Origin: Candidatus Roizmanbacteria bacterium
GTDB lineage: Bacteria; Patescibacteriota; Microgenomatia; UBA1406; GWC2-37-13
Assembly: GCA_012798265.1 (NCBI GenBank)
Contig: JAAZNM010000004.1
Coordinates: 62,001-126,000 of the forward strand
Direction of reading: 5' to 3'
Length of the DNA stretch: 64,000 nt
Position numbers and translations under genes: made by a program. Shown in pieces: positions 25,721-33,232 of this stretch; within the stretch, counting starts at the first letter, position 1; each line of letters begins with the position of its first letter. Under the pieces are notes generated by a model. That model saw only the letters and a list, made by a program, of their open reading frames with translations. It was not told the origin of the DNA and ran no database searches.

Positions 25721-26409
25721 GTAATAATATCCCCATCGCCCTTATTTTTTTTCTGGTTCAGGTTCTGCTGATTTTTTTCGTTTCCCGGTTGACTATCAAT
25801 AACATCTTTTATTTTCTCCGGCGCTTCACCAAAAACGAAAAATTGATTTTTAGCTTGGTTTCGTTGTTTTTTTTGCCCGGGACATTACTCCATGAGATTG
25901 CCCATTTTTTTGGGGCGATGGTAATGATGCTTAAGGTCCATCAGGTGACGGTTTTTCCGACATGGCATGATGATTACATAAAACTAGGAAGTGTCGTCTA
26001 CGAAAAAAAAGACTTCCTGCGGGGAGTTATCGTCGGTATCTTTCCTTTCGTCTTCGGTACCGGTTTTTTTTGGCTGGTGGCCAAATTCAAACTGTTTCCC
26101 CAACCCAATCTTCTATTGAATGTCCTATGGATTTATCTTTTTTTCAATATTTCCTCGACGATGTTTTCCTCCAAACAGGATCTGATTGACATAGTTTACA
26201 TCCTGCCGGTATTGGTGATTGTCGCCGGGTTCGTATACATATTCAATATCGATGTCGTTGGAATATTGAACAGCCCAAAAATAAGGGACAATTTGCTAGA
26301 CTTTACTAGAGAAGTGAATTATTATCTGACGATGTCTTTGGGGATCAATTTAGGGTTGTTAGTCATATTTAAAAGTTTTTCGCTTTTGTTCAACAAACAT
26401 GGAAAATAG
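25717..26409 (+). CDS. Polytopic membrane protein with HEIAH (metalloprotease-like) motif
   Basis: A 230-residue protein with about five or six membrane helices. FFLPGTLLHEIAHFFGAMVM places an HExxH zinc-binding motif (about residues 60-64) inside or beside a helix, as in M50/site-2 proteases. A later segment FNISSTMFSSKQDLIDI could play the part of the second M50 motif (N-x(2)-P-x(n)-D), although the Pro and Gly of the canonical site are missing. The gene is coupled to the one before (ATGA) and overlaps the pilin-like gene after it by 11 bp. An intramembrane protease is the best guess; a non-catalytic relative is equally possible. Confidence 0.55.
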   Translation: MSNNIPIALIFFLVQVLLIFFVSRLTINNIFYFLRRFTKNEKLIFSLVSLFFLPGTLLHEIAHFFGAMVMMLKVHQVTVFPTWHDDYIKLGSVVYEKKDFLRGVIVGIFPFVFGTGFFWLVAKFKLFPQPNLLLNVLWIYLFFNISSTMFSSKQDLIDIVYILPVLVIVAGFVYIFNIDVVGILNSPKIRDNLLDFTREVNYYLTMSLGINLGLLVIFKSFSLLFNKHGK

Positions 26410-26719
26410 ATATTTGGCTCAGACGGTCAATATGAACGGTCAACAGATCACCGGACCCTTGCAGGGAATCAATAATTTGGGGGATATAGTCAACAAAATG
26501 ACGATGTTTTTGCTGCCTTTGGCGGGAATTATTCTTCTTTTTGTTCTTATCTGGGGCGGTTACGACTATATGATGTCCCAGGGTAAACCGGATAAGATAA
26601 AATCGGCCCAGGCCAAAATCACTACCGGTTTGATCGGTTTCATCCTGCTCATTTTGGCTTTTTTCCTGACCAAGTTGTTGACGACGATTTTCGGGCTGAG
26701 CGGTTGGAGTCCTTTTTAA
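26399..26719 (+). CDS. Small two-TM protein, VirB2/TrbC pilin-like
   Basis: A 106-residue protein: polar N-terminus (1-28), helix (about 33-55, FLLPLAGIILLFVLIWGGYD), loop QGKPDKIKSAQAKITTGLIG, second helix (about 75-97), short tail. It has the S/K-A-Q-x3-T-x4-G signature of the other three pilin-like proteins here. The start overlaps the end of the HEIAH gene by 11 bp. It is the last gene of the plus-strand operon that begins with the Clp ATPase or at 25403. Confidence 0.7.
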   Translation: MENRYLAQTVNMNGQQITGPLQGINNLGDIVNKMTMFLLPLAGIILLFVLIWGGYDYMMSQGKPDKIKSAQAKITTGLIGFILLILAFFLTKLLTTIFGLSGWSPF

Positions 26720-26720
26720 G

Positions 26721-26749
26721 TTGATTATTTCCCCGCACTCGGTTATAAT
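26721..26749 (+). promoter_or_regulatory. Promoter TTGATT-17-TATAAT before the UMP kinase-methyltransferase leader
   Basis: The -35 TTGATT (26721-26726) starts 2 nt after the previous stop; the -10 TATAAT is at 26744-26749, with a 17-nt spacer. The transcript would start near 26756 and run through a 9-codon frame (26761-26790, MMMVCQIFS) and the terminator at 26803-26831 before the gene. Confidence 0.6.
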
Positions 26750-26802
26750 TATTAGTCAGTATGATGATGGTTTGCCAAATTTTTAGTTAACAAGGATTTG
26801 TT

Positions 26803-26831
26803 TCCCCCGAAAAAAACCGGGGGATTTTTTT
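26803..26831 (+). terminator. Intrinsic terminator inside the leader of the UMP kinase-methyltransferase gene
   Basis: Stem TCCCCCG (26803-26809) and CGGGGGA (26818-26824) around an A-rich loop, followed by seven T (26825-26831). It can end the upstream pilin operon, but it also lies downstream of the promoter at 26721-26749 and only 10 nt before the next ATG, so it could act as an attenuator. Confidence 0.75.
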
Positions 26832-26841
26832 AGGCCTTTTT

Positions 26842-28176
26842 ATGTTTAAATCAAACAAAGAACCTCCAATAATACTTTCGATCGGCGGCAGTTTGATCGT
26901 TCCTGATGGGGGAGTTGATACGGACTTTCTTTCCAAATTAAATAAATTCATTAGGCAACAGGTGGCAAAAGGTAAAAGGTTTTTCTTAGTTGCTGGTGGT
27001 GGTAAAACAGCCAGACGTTATCGAGATGCTGGTAAGGCGGTTATCGGTAATTTAACCAGCGAAGATCTTGATTGGTTAGGTATACACTCCACCCGTCTGA
27101 ATGCCCATCTTTTAAGGACAATATTTCAAGATATTGCCCATCCGCGAATAATCGACGATTACAGCCATAAGGTAAGGCAATGGCGGGAGCCAATCATGGT
27201 TGGTTCGGGATGGAAACCGGGTTGGTCGACCGACTATGATGCGGTTATCCTTGCCCGTGACTATAACGCCAACGTGATTGTCAATTTGTCCAACGTTGAC
27301 TGGGTTTATGATAAGGATCCGCGTAAGTATCCGGATGCCAAAATCATCAAAAAACTGACATGGGAGGAGATGGAAAAACTGGTTGGCACCAAGTGGAGTC
27401 CTGGGATAAATGCTCCTTTTGATCCGGTAGCCGCCCAGCTTGCCAAAAAAATCTGTCTTACTGTAATTGTCGCCAATGGTCTTGATTTTAAAAATATGGA
27501 GAAGATAGTCGAAGGCGATTCTTTCAAAGGTACGGTGATAATGCCTTTTAACATAGATGCCGGTTTTTATGACAGGGAGTATTATACCGGCAAAAAAGGC
27601 GAGTACCGTTTCGGCTATGTCGAGTCTGTTTTCGGAAAAGTTCTCCACAACCTTATCAATTTTTATCGGGCTTTCTTAATAAAAATTTTCTTGAATCCGA
27701 AAAACTGTTTGGATGTCGGTTGCGGTACCGGTAAGCTTATCCGCTGGCTGAAATTCTTTGGGATCGAGTCTTACGGAATAGAGATTTCAAAACAGGCGCT
27801 CGACCTGGCCGATCAGTCGATCAAACCTTTTTTGAAATCGGGCGATATTATCAAAATCCCTTATCCTGATGATCATTTTGATCTGGTTCTGACATATGAC
27901 GTCATGGAACATCTGGAAAGGTCAAAAATAAAAAAAGCGGTTGAAGAGACGATCAGGGTTTCCCGTAGACATGTGCTCCATAAGATATATACTTTGGAAA
28001 ACCAATGGATAAACCTTACCCATAAACGCGATTTTTCCCATGTCTCCGTTTTCAGCAAAAAATACTGGCAAAAACTTTTCGCATCTTTTGAAAATGTTTC
28101 CATCCTCAGAGGTTCTTTTTTCAAACTGTCTTCTTTTTTTGAGACAATATTCTTATTAAGGAAAAAACCGTCATAA
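26842..28176 (+). CDS. Fusion: archaeal-type UMP kinase + class I SAM methyltransferase
   Basis: A 444-residue protein. Residues 1-236 are an amino-acid-kinase-fold UMP kinase of the archaeal PyrH type: LSIGGSLIVPDGGVDTDFLS, FLVAGGGKTARRYRDAG, MVGSGWKPGWSTDYDAVILA, VIVNLSNVDWVYDKDPRKYP and a C-terminal KGTVI. It phosphorylates UMP to UDP. Residues about 255-444 are a Rossmann methyltransferase with motif I CLDVGCGTGKLIRW (about 290), ESYGIEI and DLVLTYDVMEHLE. The two halves share one frame with no stop, so this is a true fusion unless the assembly joined two genes. The methyl acceptor is unknown. It is followed 4 bp later by recF. Confidence 0.85.
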   Translation: MFKSNKEPPIILSIGGSLIVPDGGVDTDFLSKLNKFIRQQVAKGKRFFLVAGGGKTARRYRDAGKAVIGNLTSEDLDWLGIHSTRLNAHLLRTIFQDIAHPRIIDDYSHKVRQWREPIMVGSGWKPGWSTDYDAVILARDYNANVIVNLSNVDWVYDKDPRKYPDAKIIKKLTWEEMEKLVGTKWSPGINAPFDPVAAQLAKKICLTVIVANGLDFKNMEKIVEGDSFKGTVIMPFNIDAGFYDREYYTGKKGEYRFGYVESVFGKVLHNLINFYRAFLIKIFLNPKNCLDVGCGTGKLIRWLKFFGIESYGIEISKQALDLADQSIKPFLKSGDIIKIPYPDDHFDLVLTYDVMEHLERSKIKKAVEETIRVSRRHVLHKIYTLENQWINLTHKRDFSHVSVFSKKYWQKLFASFENVSILRGSFFKLSSFFETIFLLRKKPS

Positions 28177-28180
28177 TAAA

Positions 28181-29224
28181 ATGGTTCTCAACAGAATCTA
28201 TCTAAAAAACTTCCGTAACTTTAATGAGGCGAGTTTTGATTTCAACCGGTCGTTGACCATCATTATCGGGGAAAATGCCCGCGGTAAGACCAATCTTTTG
28301 GAGTCGATCTACTGCCTGACCAGCGGTGCGGGTTTTCGGGAAAGCCGGGAAGAGGAGTTGATGGCCTTGGGAGCAAAAGAAACGACGATCGAAGGCGAGT
28401 TCGCCGACAAGAACGGAAAGTATGACTTCAGGATATTTTTGAGGTTGACCGGGAAGGTCTTGGAGAAAATTTTTTTTGCCAACAGGACAAAAAGAAAATC
28501 ATCCCTTTACCAAAAAGAGACGGTTAAAGCGATTTTGTTTTCCCCCCAGCAGATAGAGATCGTTACCGGTCCGCCGGACATAAGACGCCGGTATTTTGAC
28601 AAACTGCTGTCGGGCTATGACATTGACTACAAAAAAAAGCTGACCAACTTCGAAAATGCCCTGCGGAGAAGGAACAAAATCCTGGAAAGTTACAGCAATG
28701 AAGCCGCTTTGAAAGAAGAGCTTTTTTTTTGGGACGATTACCTGATAGAGCAGGCAAGCTACTTAACGCGCGAAAGGGAAAAATATGTTTCGTACCTTAA
28801 CGATCATAGAAAGATCGACAGCAAGAAATTTTTTGTCAAATACGTGAAAAACGAGATGACCCGGACTCGGCTCGACGAATCTTTTCCGCTTGAAAGAAGG
28901 TATCGCCGGACGGTGATCGGTCCCCAAAAAGATGACTTTGAGATCTATGAGGAAGGTAACTTCGACAAGAATCTGCTCCATTTCGGATCAAGAAGCGAAC
29001 AAAGGTTGGGAGTATTCTGGCTGAAGTTCAACGAAATCAACTATCACGAAGAAAAGTTCGGCAAAAAACCAATACTCCTTTTGGACGATATTTTTTCCGA
29101 GCTGGATAAGAAAAACAAAAAACTCATCCTTGATCTGATCACTCGTTATCAGACAATCGTCACAACCACCGAGGATGATCTGATTAACCTTTCCCACAAA
29201 CCTAATACGGTGATAGGGATATAG
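28181..29224 (+). CDS. recF: DNA replication and repair protein RecF
   Basis: A 347-residue SMC-like ATPase that loads RecA with RecOR at gaps. Visible: LKNFRNFNEASFDFN at the N-terminus, Walker A GENARGKTNLLESIY (about 31-45), IVTGPPDIRRRYFDKLLS (the typical RecF 'R..F.D' arm), the ABC signature region FGSRSEQRLGVFWLKF, and Walker B with D-loop PILLLDDIFSELDKKN. The length is normal. The start is 4 bp after the UMP kinase-methyltransferase fusion, so it is probably cotranscribed. In many bacteria recF lies in dnaA-dnaN-recF-gyrB; none of these is adjacent here. Confidence 0.92.
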   Translation: MVLNRIYLKNFRNFNEASFDFNRSLTIIIGENARGKTNLLESIYCLTSGAGFRESREEELMALGAKETTIEGEFADKNGKYDFRIFLRLTGKVLEKIFFANRTKRKSSLYQKETVKAILFSPQQIEIVTGPPDIRRRYFDKLLSGYDIDYKKKLTNFENALRRRNKILESYSNEAALKEELFFWDDYLIEQASYLTREREKYVSYLNDHRKIDSKKFFVKYVKNEMTRTRLDESFPLERRYRRTVIGPQKDDFEIYEEGNFDKNLLHFGSRSEQRLGVFWLKFNEINYHEEKFGKKPILLLDDIFSELDKKNKKLILDLITRYQTIVTTTEDDLINLSHKPNTVIGI

Positions 29225-29225
29225 T

Positions 29226-29288
29226 ATGAAGGCGGAGTATCAGGGTCTGGAACTTTTTAATCCTTATAACTCGATCTTCAAAACTTAG
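29226..29288 (+). CDS. 20-codon ORF directly after recF, probable remnant
   Basis: MKAEYQGLELFNPYNSIFKT starts one base after the recF stop and has codon use like recF rather than like the AT-rich region that follows. It may be the start of a gene cut off by the island, or a real micropeptide. No family is recognised. Confidence 0.3.
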   Translation: MKAEYQGLELFNPYNSIFKT

Positions 29289-29476
29289 GTGCATTGTAGC
29301 AAAAATGAGACATTTATCCTTATTACTTAAGGCTAAATAGAACAAATGGGACAGTATAAAAAAACAAATAATATGACATATAGATACAAACTCATATTGT
29401 TTCTTTTCTAGCTATCCACATTGTGTGCTCGCGAGAGATGGCATTTTCTGAGCTCGAAAAAATGAATAGTTGATAA
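29289..29476. other. AT-rich intergenic start of the island; no gene seen
   Basis: Stops occur in all frames. There is a CTCGCGAG palindrome near 29429-29436 and a CTATCCACA (one mismatch from a DnaA box) near 29411-29419, neither of which is convincing as a functional site. Base composition changes visibly from the recF side to this side. Confidence 0.4.
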
Positions 29477-29877
29477 GATTTATTTGAAAACGGTATATGT
29501 TTTATAGATGGATTTTTAAAATTTTATCAAAAGATTAATAAGAAATTTAAAACAGTTGTAGCTACATCACTTGAAAGAAAATTCTTAAATAAAATTGAAC
29601 CCAAAATACATTTATATTCATTATTCAAATCTTATGTATATTCAATTGCTGATATTGGATATAAATCAAAACCAGATCTTCAATATTTCTATATTCAGCT
29701 TCAAAAATTGCTTTTTCTCCAGAAGAATGTCTAGTTATTGAAGATTCTCCAAATGGAGTAGAAGCAGCTATAAAAGCTGAAATGAAATGTATGGCATTTT
29801 TCACAAGCACGATTAAGGATAATTTGATTAAAGCAGATAAAATCGTAGATAATTATAATCAGTTATACGATAATTAA
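29477..29877 (+). pseudogene. HAD-superfamily hydrolase remnant with a one-base deletion
   Basis: The first frame (from 29477) reads FENGICFIDGFLKFYQKINK... up to SKPDLQYF; the second frame reads IFLYSASKIAFSPEECLVIE DSPNGVEAAIKAEMKCMAF to TAA 29877. These are the KPD, E-D-S and cap-core motifs of beta-phosphoglucomutase-like HAD phosphatases. Restoring one base near 29677-29679 recreates KPDPSIFLYSASK in a single frame, so the break is a one-base deletion. The 5' end with the catalytic DxD is missing as well. Inactive. Confidence 0.75.
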
Positions 29878-29914
29878 AATTATTATAAGATAAAAGTTTT
29901 GATATAATACATTT

Positions 29915-31024
29915 ATGAATAAAGAGCTTGTTGCTGTATATAGCGACAAATCAGTTTATCATAAACCAATATTTGGTACATTTGACGGTATTAATAGACC
30001 TTCCTATGACCTTCCTCAAAGAACTACTAGTATTATCGATGCCTTACAAGATTTAAAAGCTGTAACTGAAATTGAAATTACCTATCCCAGAGTTTTTGGA
30101 ATGCCTTTTATTTACAGTGTTCACGATCAGGGATATGTTGAATATTTAAAAACAACAAGTGATCAGGTGGCACAAAAACCGCCTATTCTTGTACCAGAAA
30201 TAGTTAACAAAGATACAAAAGAAACAGTTATAAGAGAGTATCCTGCATTTACAACACCTTCTGTATTTCCACATGGTAATAATCCTAGAGCAAAAAATAA
30301 AGAGGCTATTAAAGGAACGTATTCTTTTGATACAGCTACACCAATTATGGCCAATATTTATGAAGTTGCTTTAGAAGCCGCCAACACTGCTTTGACTGGT
30401 GCAGACATGATAGCTACTCAAAACTATACTCTGGTTTATTCATTATGCCGGCCTCCTGGTCATCATGCTGAAAGAAGCAAAATGGGGTCATATTGCTATT
30501 TAAACAACGCGGCAATTGCCGCAAACTATATTTCCCATCAAACCGGTTCAAGGGTTGGAATACTTGATATTGACGCACACCATGGGAATGGAACACAACA
30601 AATATTTTACGAAGATCCTAATGTTTATTATGCTTCAGTTCATGGAGATCCAGAAACGACACCACCATATTACTCAGGATATGTTGACGAACTAGGAGAA
30701 GGGCCAGGATTTGGATATAATACAAATATCCTTTTACCAAAAGGAAGTGACAATGAAAAATTCTTAGATGCTTTAGATAAATTAATTTTTTTATTAAAAC
30801 AATTTAATCCCAATTTTCTTATTGTCTCATTAGGATTTGATGGTTTTAAAACTGATCCTTGTAAAGTATTTACTTTAACAACTGATGCTTATATTGAAGC
30901 TGCTAAACGTATTGGAAAATTAGGTCTACCAACATTATCAATTCAAGAAGGTGGTTATGCTGTTGAAGATTTGGGTACAAATATAGCAGCGTATTTAAAA
31001 TCATTAAAAAGTTCCCATTCATAA
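29915..31024 (+). CDS. Histone deacetylase / acetylpolyamine amidohydrolase family protein
   Basis: A 369-residue zinc-dependent deacylase. Visible: RPPGHHAERSKMGSYCYLNN (catalytic His-His dyad), VGILDIDAHHGNGTQQIFYE (zinc Asp and His), SVHGDPETTPPYYSGY, LIVSLGFDGFKTDP (second zinc Asp), and SIQEGGYAVEDLG with the transition-state Tyr. The loop HGDPETTPPYYSGYVDELGE is typical of the bacterial acetylpolyamine branch rather than eukaryotic HDACs. It removes acetyl groups from polyamines or lysines in the cytosol; the true substrate is unknown. TATAAT at 29903-29908 ends 6 nt before the ATG. Codons are much more AT-rich than in genes outside the island. The next gene is a GNAT acetyltransferase 1 nt away. 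Confidence 0.88.
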   Translation: MNKELVAVYSDKSVYHKPIFGTFDGINRPSYDLPQRTTSIIDALQDLKAVTEIEITYPRVFGMPFIYSVHDQGYVEYLKTTSDQVAQKPPILVPEIVNKDTKETVIREYPAFTTPSVFPHGNNPRAKNKEAIKGTYSFDTATPIMANIYEVALEAANTALTGADMIATQNYTLVYSLCRPPGHHAERSKMGSYCYLNNAAIAANYISHQTGSRVGILDIDAHHGNGTQQIFYEDPNVYYASVHGDPETTPPYYSGYVDELGEGPGFGYNTNILLPKGSDNEKFLDALDKLIFLLKQFNPNFLIVSLGFDGFKTDPCKVFTLTTDAYIEAAKRIGKLGLPTLSIQEGGYAVEDLGTNIAAYLKSLKSSHS

Positions 31025-31025
31025 T

Positions 31026-31448
31026 ATGAAAATCCAAATTACAACAAAAACTAATTTAAAATTAAAAAATTTTAATAAAAAAGAATGGCCAATCGCCAAT
31101 ATTGAACATTTTGGGTCTAATGTTGATTGGAAAACCAAAAACTATATTTTAAATTGTATTGAAAAAAACAAAATTATTGGAACTTTAGGAATAAGAATTG
31201 AAGGTGGAGTAGGATATATTGGAACAATGATTGTAGCAAAAACAAAACAAGGAAAAGGCATAGGTGGTAAGCTAATGGATAAAGCAATCGTAATTGCCAA
31301 AAAAGAGAAAGCACATAAAATATATTTGCAAACAGGCAAAGATTGGAAATCTATCCAATTCTATAAAAAATTTGGCTATAAAATAACTGCTGAGCTAAAG
31401 AATCATTATTTCCATAAGAATTTTGTAGAACTGACGTTATATATTTAA
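31026..31448 (+). CDS. GNAT family N-acetyltransferase
   Basis: A 140-residue protein with the GNAT acetyl-CoA site: GYIGTMIVAKTKQGKGIGGK (strand 4 and the R/Q-x-x-G-x-G/A loop, here KQGKGIGGK), then LMDKAIVIAKKEKAHKIYLQ and SIQFYKKFGYKI, the usual last helix and strand. It acetylates an amine using acetyl-CoA; the substrate is unknown. Pairing with a deacetylase-family gene in one transcript (1 nt spacing) suggests opposing reactions on the same substrate class, which is inference. The gene is AT-rich like the rest of the island. Confidence 0.82.
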   Translation: MKIQITTKTNLKLKNFNKKEWPIANIEHFGSNVDWKTKNYILNCIEKNKIIGTLGIRIEGGVGYIGTMIVAKTKQGKGIGGKLMDKAIVIAKKEKAHKIYLQTGKDWKSIQFYKKFGYKITAELKNHYFHKNFVELTLYI

Positions 31449-31455
31449 TCTTTTA

Positions 31456-31909
31456 TTAAGAAAAGCTCTTTATCCTGATAGGTTTATTTAATTCAGAAGA
31501 CTTTATGGCGCTTAATACCATATTAAGCGTATTGAGGTTGTCTCCACACCAACAGTCCGGTAAAGTTTTTGTTGAAATTGAATTGATAAATAATCTAATA
31601 TTTTGTTCGAGTTCATATAAAAATACTTCGTAAGGTGTAAATGTAAATGGTATATGAATTTTTTCTTTTAAATTTCTATTATTAACTTTTCTTTCGAGTT
31701 GAACATCTAAATTCCCATCCCATATTATTGTTCCTAATTCTCCAATAATTCGCCACTGGCCATTATAGCTTGTATCAAATCCCCAAGAGCTCCAAGATCC
31801 TCTATAGCTGAAAAATGATTTATCACTCATCCGAAAATTTGCATAAATACTTGACCCATTTTTAAATTTGCTGGAAATTGGATTAAATTCTTGAGCAAAA
31901 ATAAAATAA
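31456..31909 (-). pseudogene. Gfo/Idh/MocA-family oxidoreductase, 5'-truncated by the IS element
   Basis: The reading frame continues upstream of its only ATG (31830) through IYANFRMSDKSFFSYRGSWS up to the IS boundary near 31909, so the N-terminal NAD-binding half is gone. The remaining part matches the C-terminal domain of sugar dehydrogenase-like proteins: GQWRIIGELGTIIWDG, PFTFTPYEVFLYELEQNIRL, DCWCGDNLNTLNMVLSAIKS. The IS3-type element starts immediately at the break, which makes insertion the likely cause. Confidence 0.7.
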
Positions 31910-31978
31910 GTGACCGGTCTCCGGTATACTGGACATAGTTTTCTAAGAATTTAAGTTAGAAATTATCTTTTTAAAACT

Positions 31979-32212
31979 ATGGCAGGTATATCAAAAGAGG
32001 TTAAGGATGAGATCTTAAGTAAAATTAAATCAGGAGAAAAAGTAATGGCTCTTTCGAAACAATACGGAGTCTCCGAAAAAACAATCTACAATTGGCTACG
32101 TCTGGGGACTGAGGATAAAATCTCCCTGATTGAACACAACAAACTGAAAAGAGAAAATATTGAACTTAAGGCAATAATCGGAGCTTTAACGATTTCTACA
32201 GATACTTCTTAA
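31979..32212 (+). CDS. IS3-type transposase OrfA
   Basis: A 77-residue protein: MAGISKEVKDEILSKIKSGE, VMALSKQYGVSEKTIYNWLR (HTH_Tnp_1-like), followed by a leucine-zipper-like helix KLKRENIELKAIIGAL. It binds the IS ends and dimerises. It is followed by orfB in a different frame, overlapping its last 23 bp. Confidence 0.85.
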   Translation: MAGISKEVKDEILSKIKSGEKVMALSKQYGVSEKTIYNWLRLGTEDKISLIEHNKLKRENIELKAIIGALTISTDTS

Positions 32213-33059
32213 TCGAATACAAAATGCAGGTGTTATTTTAAGCCTTAACCGTCTTTCTTTCTATCTCCATATTCCCCATTCCACTTTTTATCACAAACAA
32301 AAACAACAGAGTAAAGATGAGATTGTTAAAGATCAAATTATCCATGTGCTCTCATCAAATCCATCATACGGTTATCGAAGAATAGCTTTAGCCTTGAGAA
32401 TTGGAAAACGCAGGGTCAAACGAGTGATGAGGCTTTACGGTATTAAGCCTTACAAGAGAAAAGCAAGATGGAGAAAAAGACGGGATGAAAGACGAAATAC
32501 TACACCCTACGAAAATATCATTAAATCAGTCTGTCCTATCAAACCTTATGTAATCTGGATATCTGATTTTACCTACATTCGCTATCAGGAAAAGTTTCTG
32601 TATTTGGCTACCTTTATGGACAGGTTTACCCGAGAAATTGTTGGCTGGGACATATCAACAAAACATACAAAAAGTCTTATCATTGATGCTTTTTGGAATG
32701 CGGTTAAAACAACAGGGAAAATACCCGATATTGTTCACTCCGATCAGGGAGTTGAGTATACAAGCGAATCATATACCGGACTTATGAGTAAACTTGATAT
32801 TAAAGTATCAATGAGCAAAAAAGCTTCTCCCTGGGAAAACGCTTACCAGGAATCTTTCTACAACAATTTTAAAACAGATCTGGGACTGGAGTTTGACAGA
32901 TTCTCCTCGGTTGGGGAACTAATCGAAGCAATCCATCACACAATTAACTATTACAATCAGGTAAGAATCCACACTACTCTCAAGATGTCACCGACAAAAT
33001 ACCGTTTACTTCAGGAACAAAAAGTCTTAGAAGAAGTTGTCGAAAAAATGAGTACTTGA
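32190..33059 (+). CDS. IS3-type transposase OrfB (DDE integrase)
   Basis: The frame is open from 32190. The first start-like codon before the core is GTG 32346, but family-like sequence (LHIPHSTFYHKQKQQSKDEI) begins earlier, so OrfB probably needs frameshifting from OrfA. The core has the DDE residues in VIWISDFTYIRY, IVHSDQGVEYTS and SPWENAYQESFYNNFKTDLG, and YGYRRIALALR at the start. OrfB lies in the +1 frame relative to OrfA, while IS3 elements normally use -1, so the element may be a decayed copy. Confidence 0.82.
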   Translation, partial: RFLQILLNRIQNAGVILSLNRLSFYLHIPHSTFYHKQKQQSKDEIVKDQIIHVLSSNPSYGYRRIALALRIGKRRVKRVMRLYGIKPYKRKARWRKRRDERRNTTPYENIIKSVCPIKPYVIWISDFTYIRYQEKFLYLATFMDRFTREIVGWDISTKHTKSLIIDAFWNAVKTTGKIPDIVHSDQGVEYTSESYTGLMSKLDIKVSMSKKASPWENAYQESFYNNFKTDLGLEFDRFSSVGELIEAIHHTINYYNQVRIHTTLKMSPTKYRLLQEQKVLEEVVEKMST

Positions 33060-33069
33060 CACACCGCTT

Positions 33070-33198
33070 ACTACGGAAAAAGCAAAACAATATTTACTTC
33101 ATGTTTTAAAAACTGGAACAGCTGAAGAGAGGCAACAGATTCTAGGAGTCATTCAGACAAAATTTATTCTTAGAAATAAAGCTCTTCGAATAAAGTAA
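33070..33198 (+). pseudogene. C-terminal gene remnant after the IS (possibly a recombinase tail)
   Basis: An open frame without a start reads TTEKAKQYLLHVLKTGTAEE, RQQILGVIQTKFILRNKALR, IK and stop. The spacing and the 'T.EE....L......L..' pattern remind me of the end of large serine recombinases, but this is weak. The 5' part would have been lost at the IS insertion or at a deletion. Confidence 0.3.
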
Positions 33199-33232
33199 TA
33201 AAAACTCAAATAGATTGGTAGAATAACAACGT

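Larger units (their letters stand above)
31911..33069 (+). mobile_element. IS3-type insertion sequence (ends approximate)
   Basis: It contains orfA (HTH) and orfB (DDE integrase core). The left end is set where the Gfo/Idh frame breaks (TGACCGGTCTCCGGTATACT). The right end lies shortly after the orfB stop, around ACTTGACACACC, where another gene remnant begins. The left end and the reverse complement of the right end share an imperfect CGGT...GTACT-like pattern, but I could not define exact terminal repeats or a target duplication. Confidence 0.65.

Noticed and set aside
29411-29419. Second DnaA-box-like sequence CTATCCACA
   Set aside because: One mismatch, isolated, inside a decayed AT-rich region.
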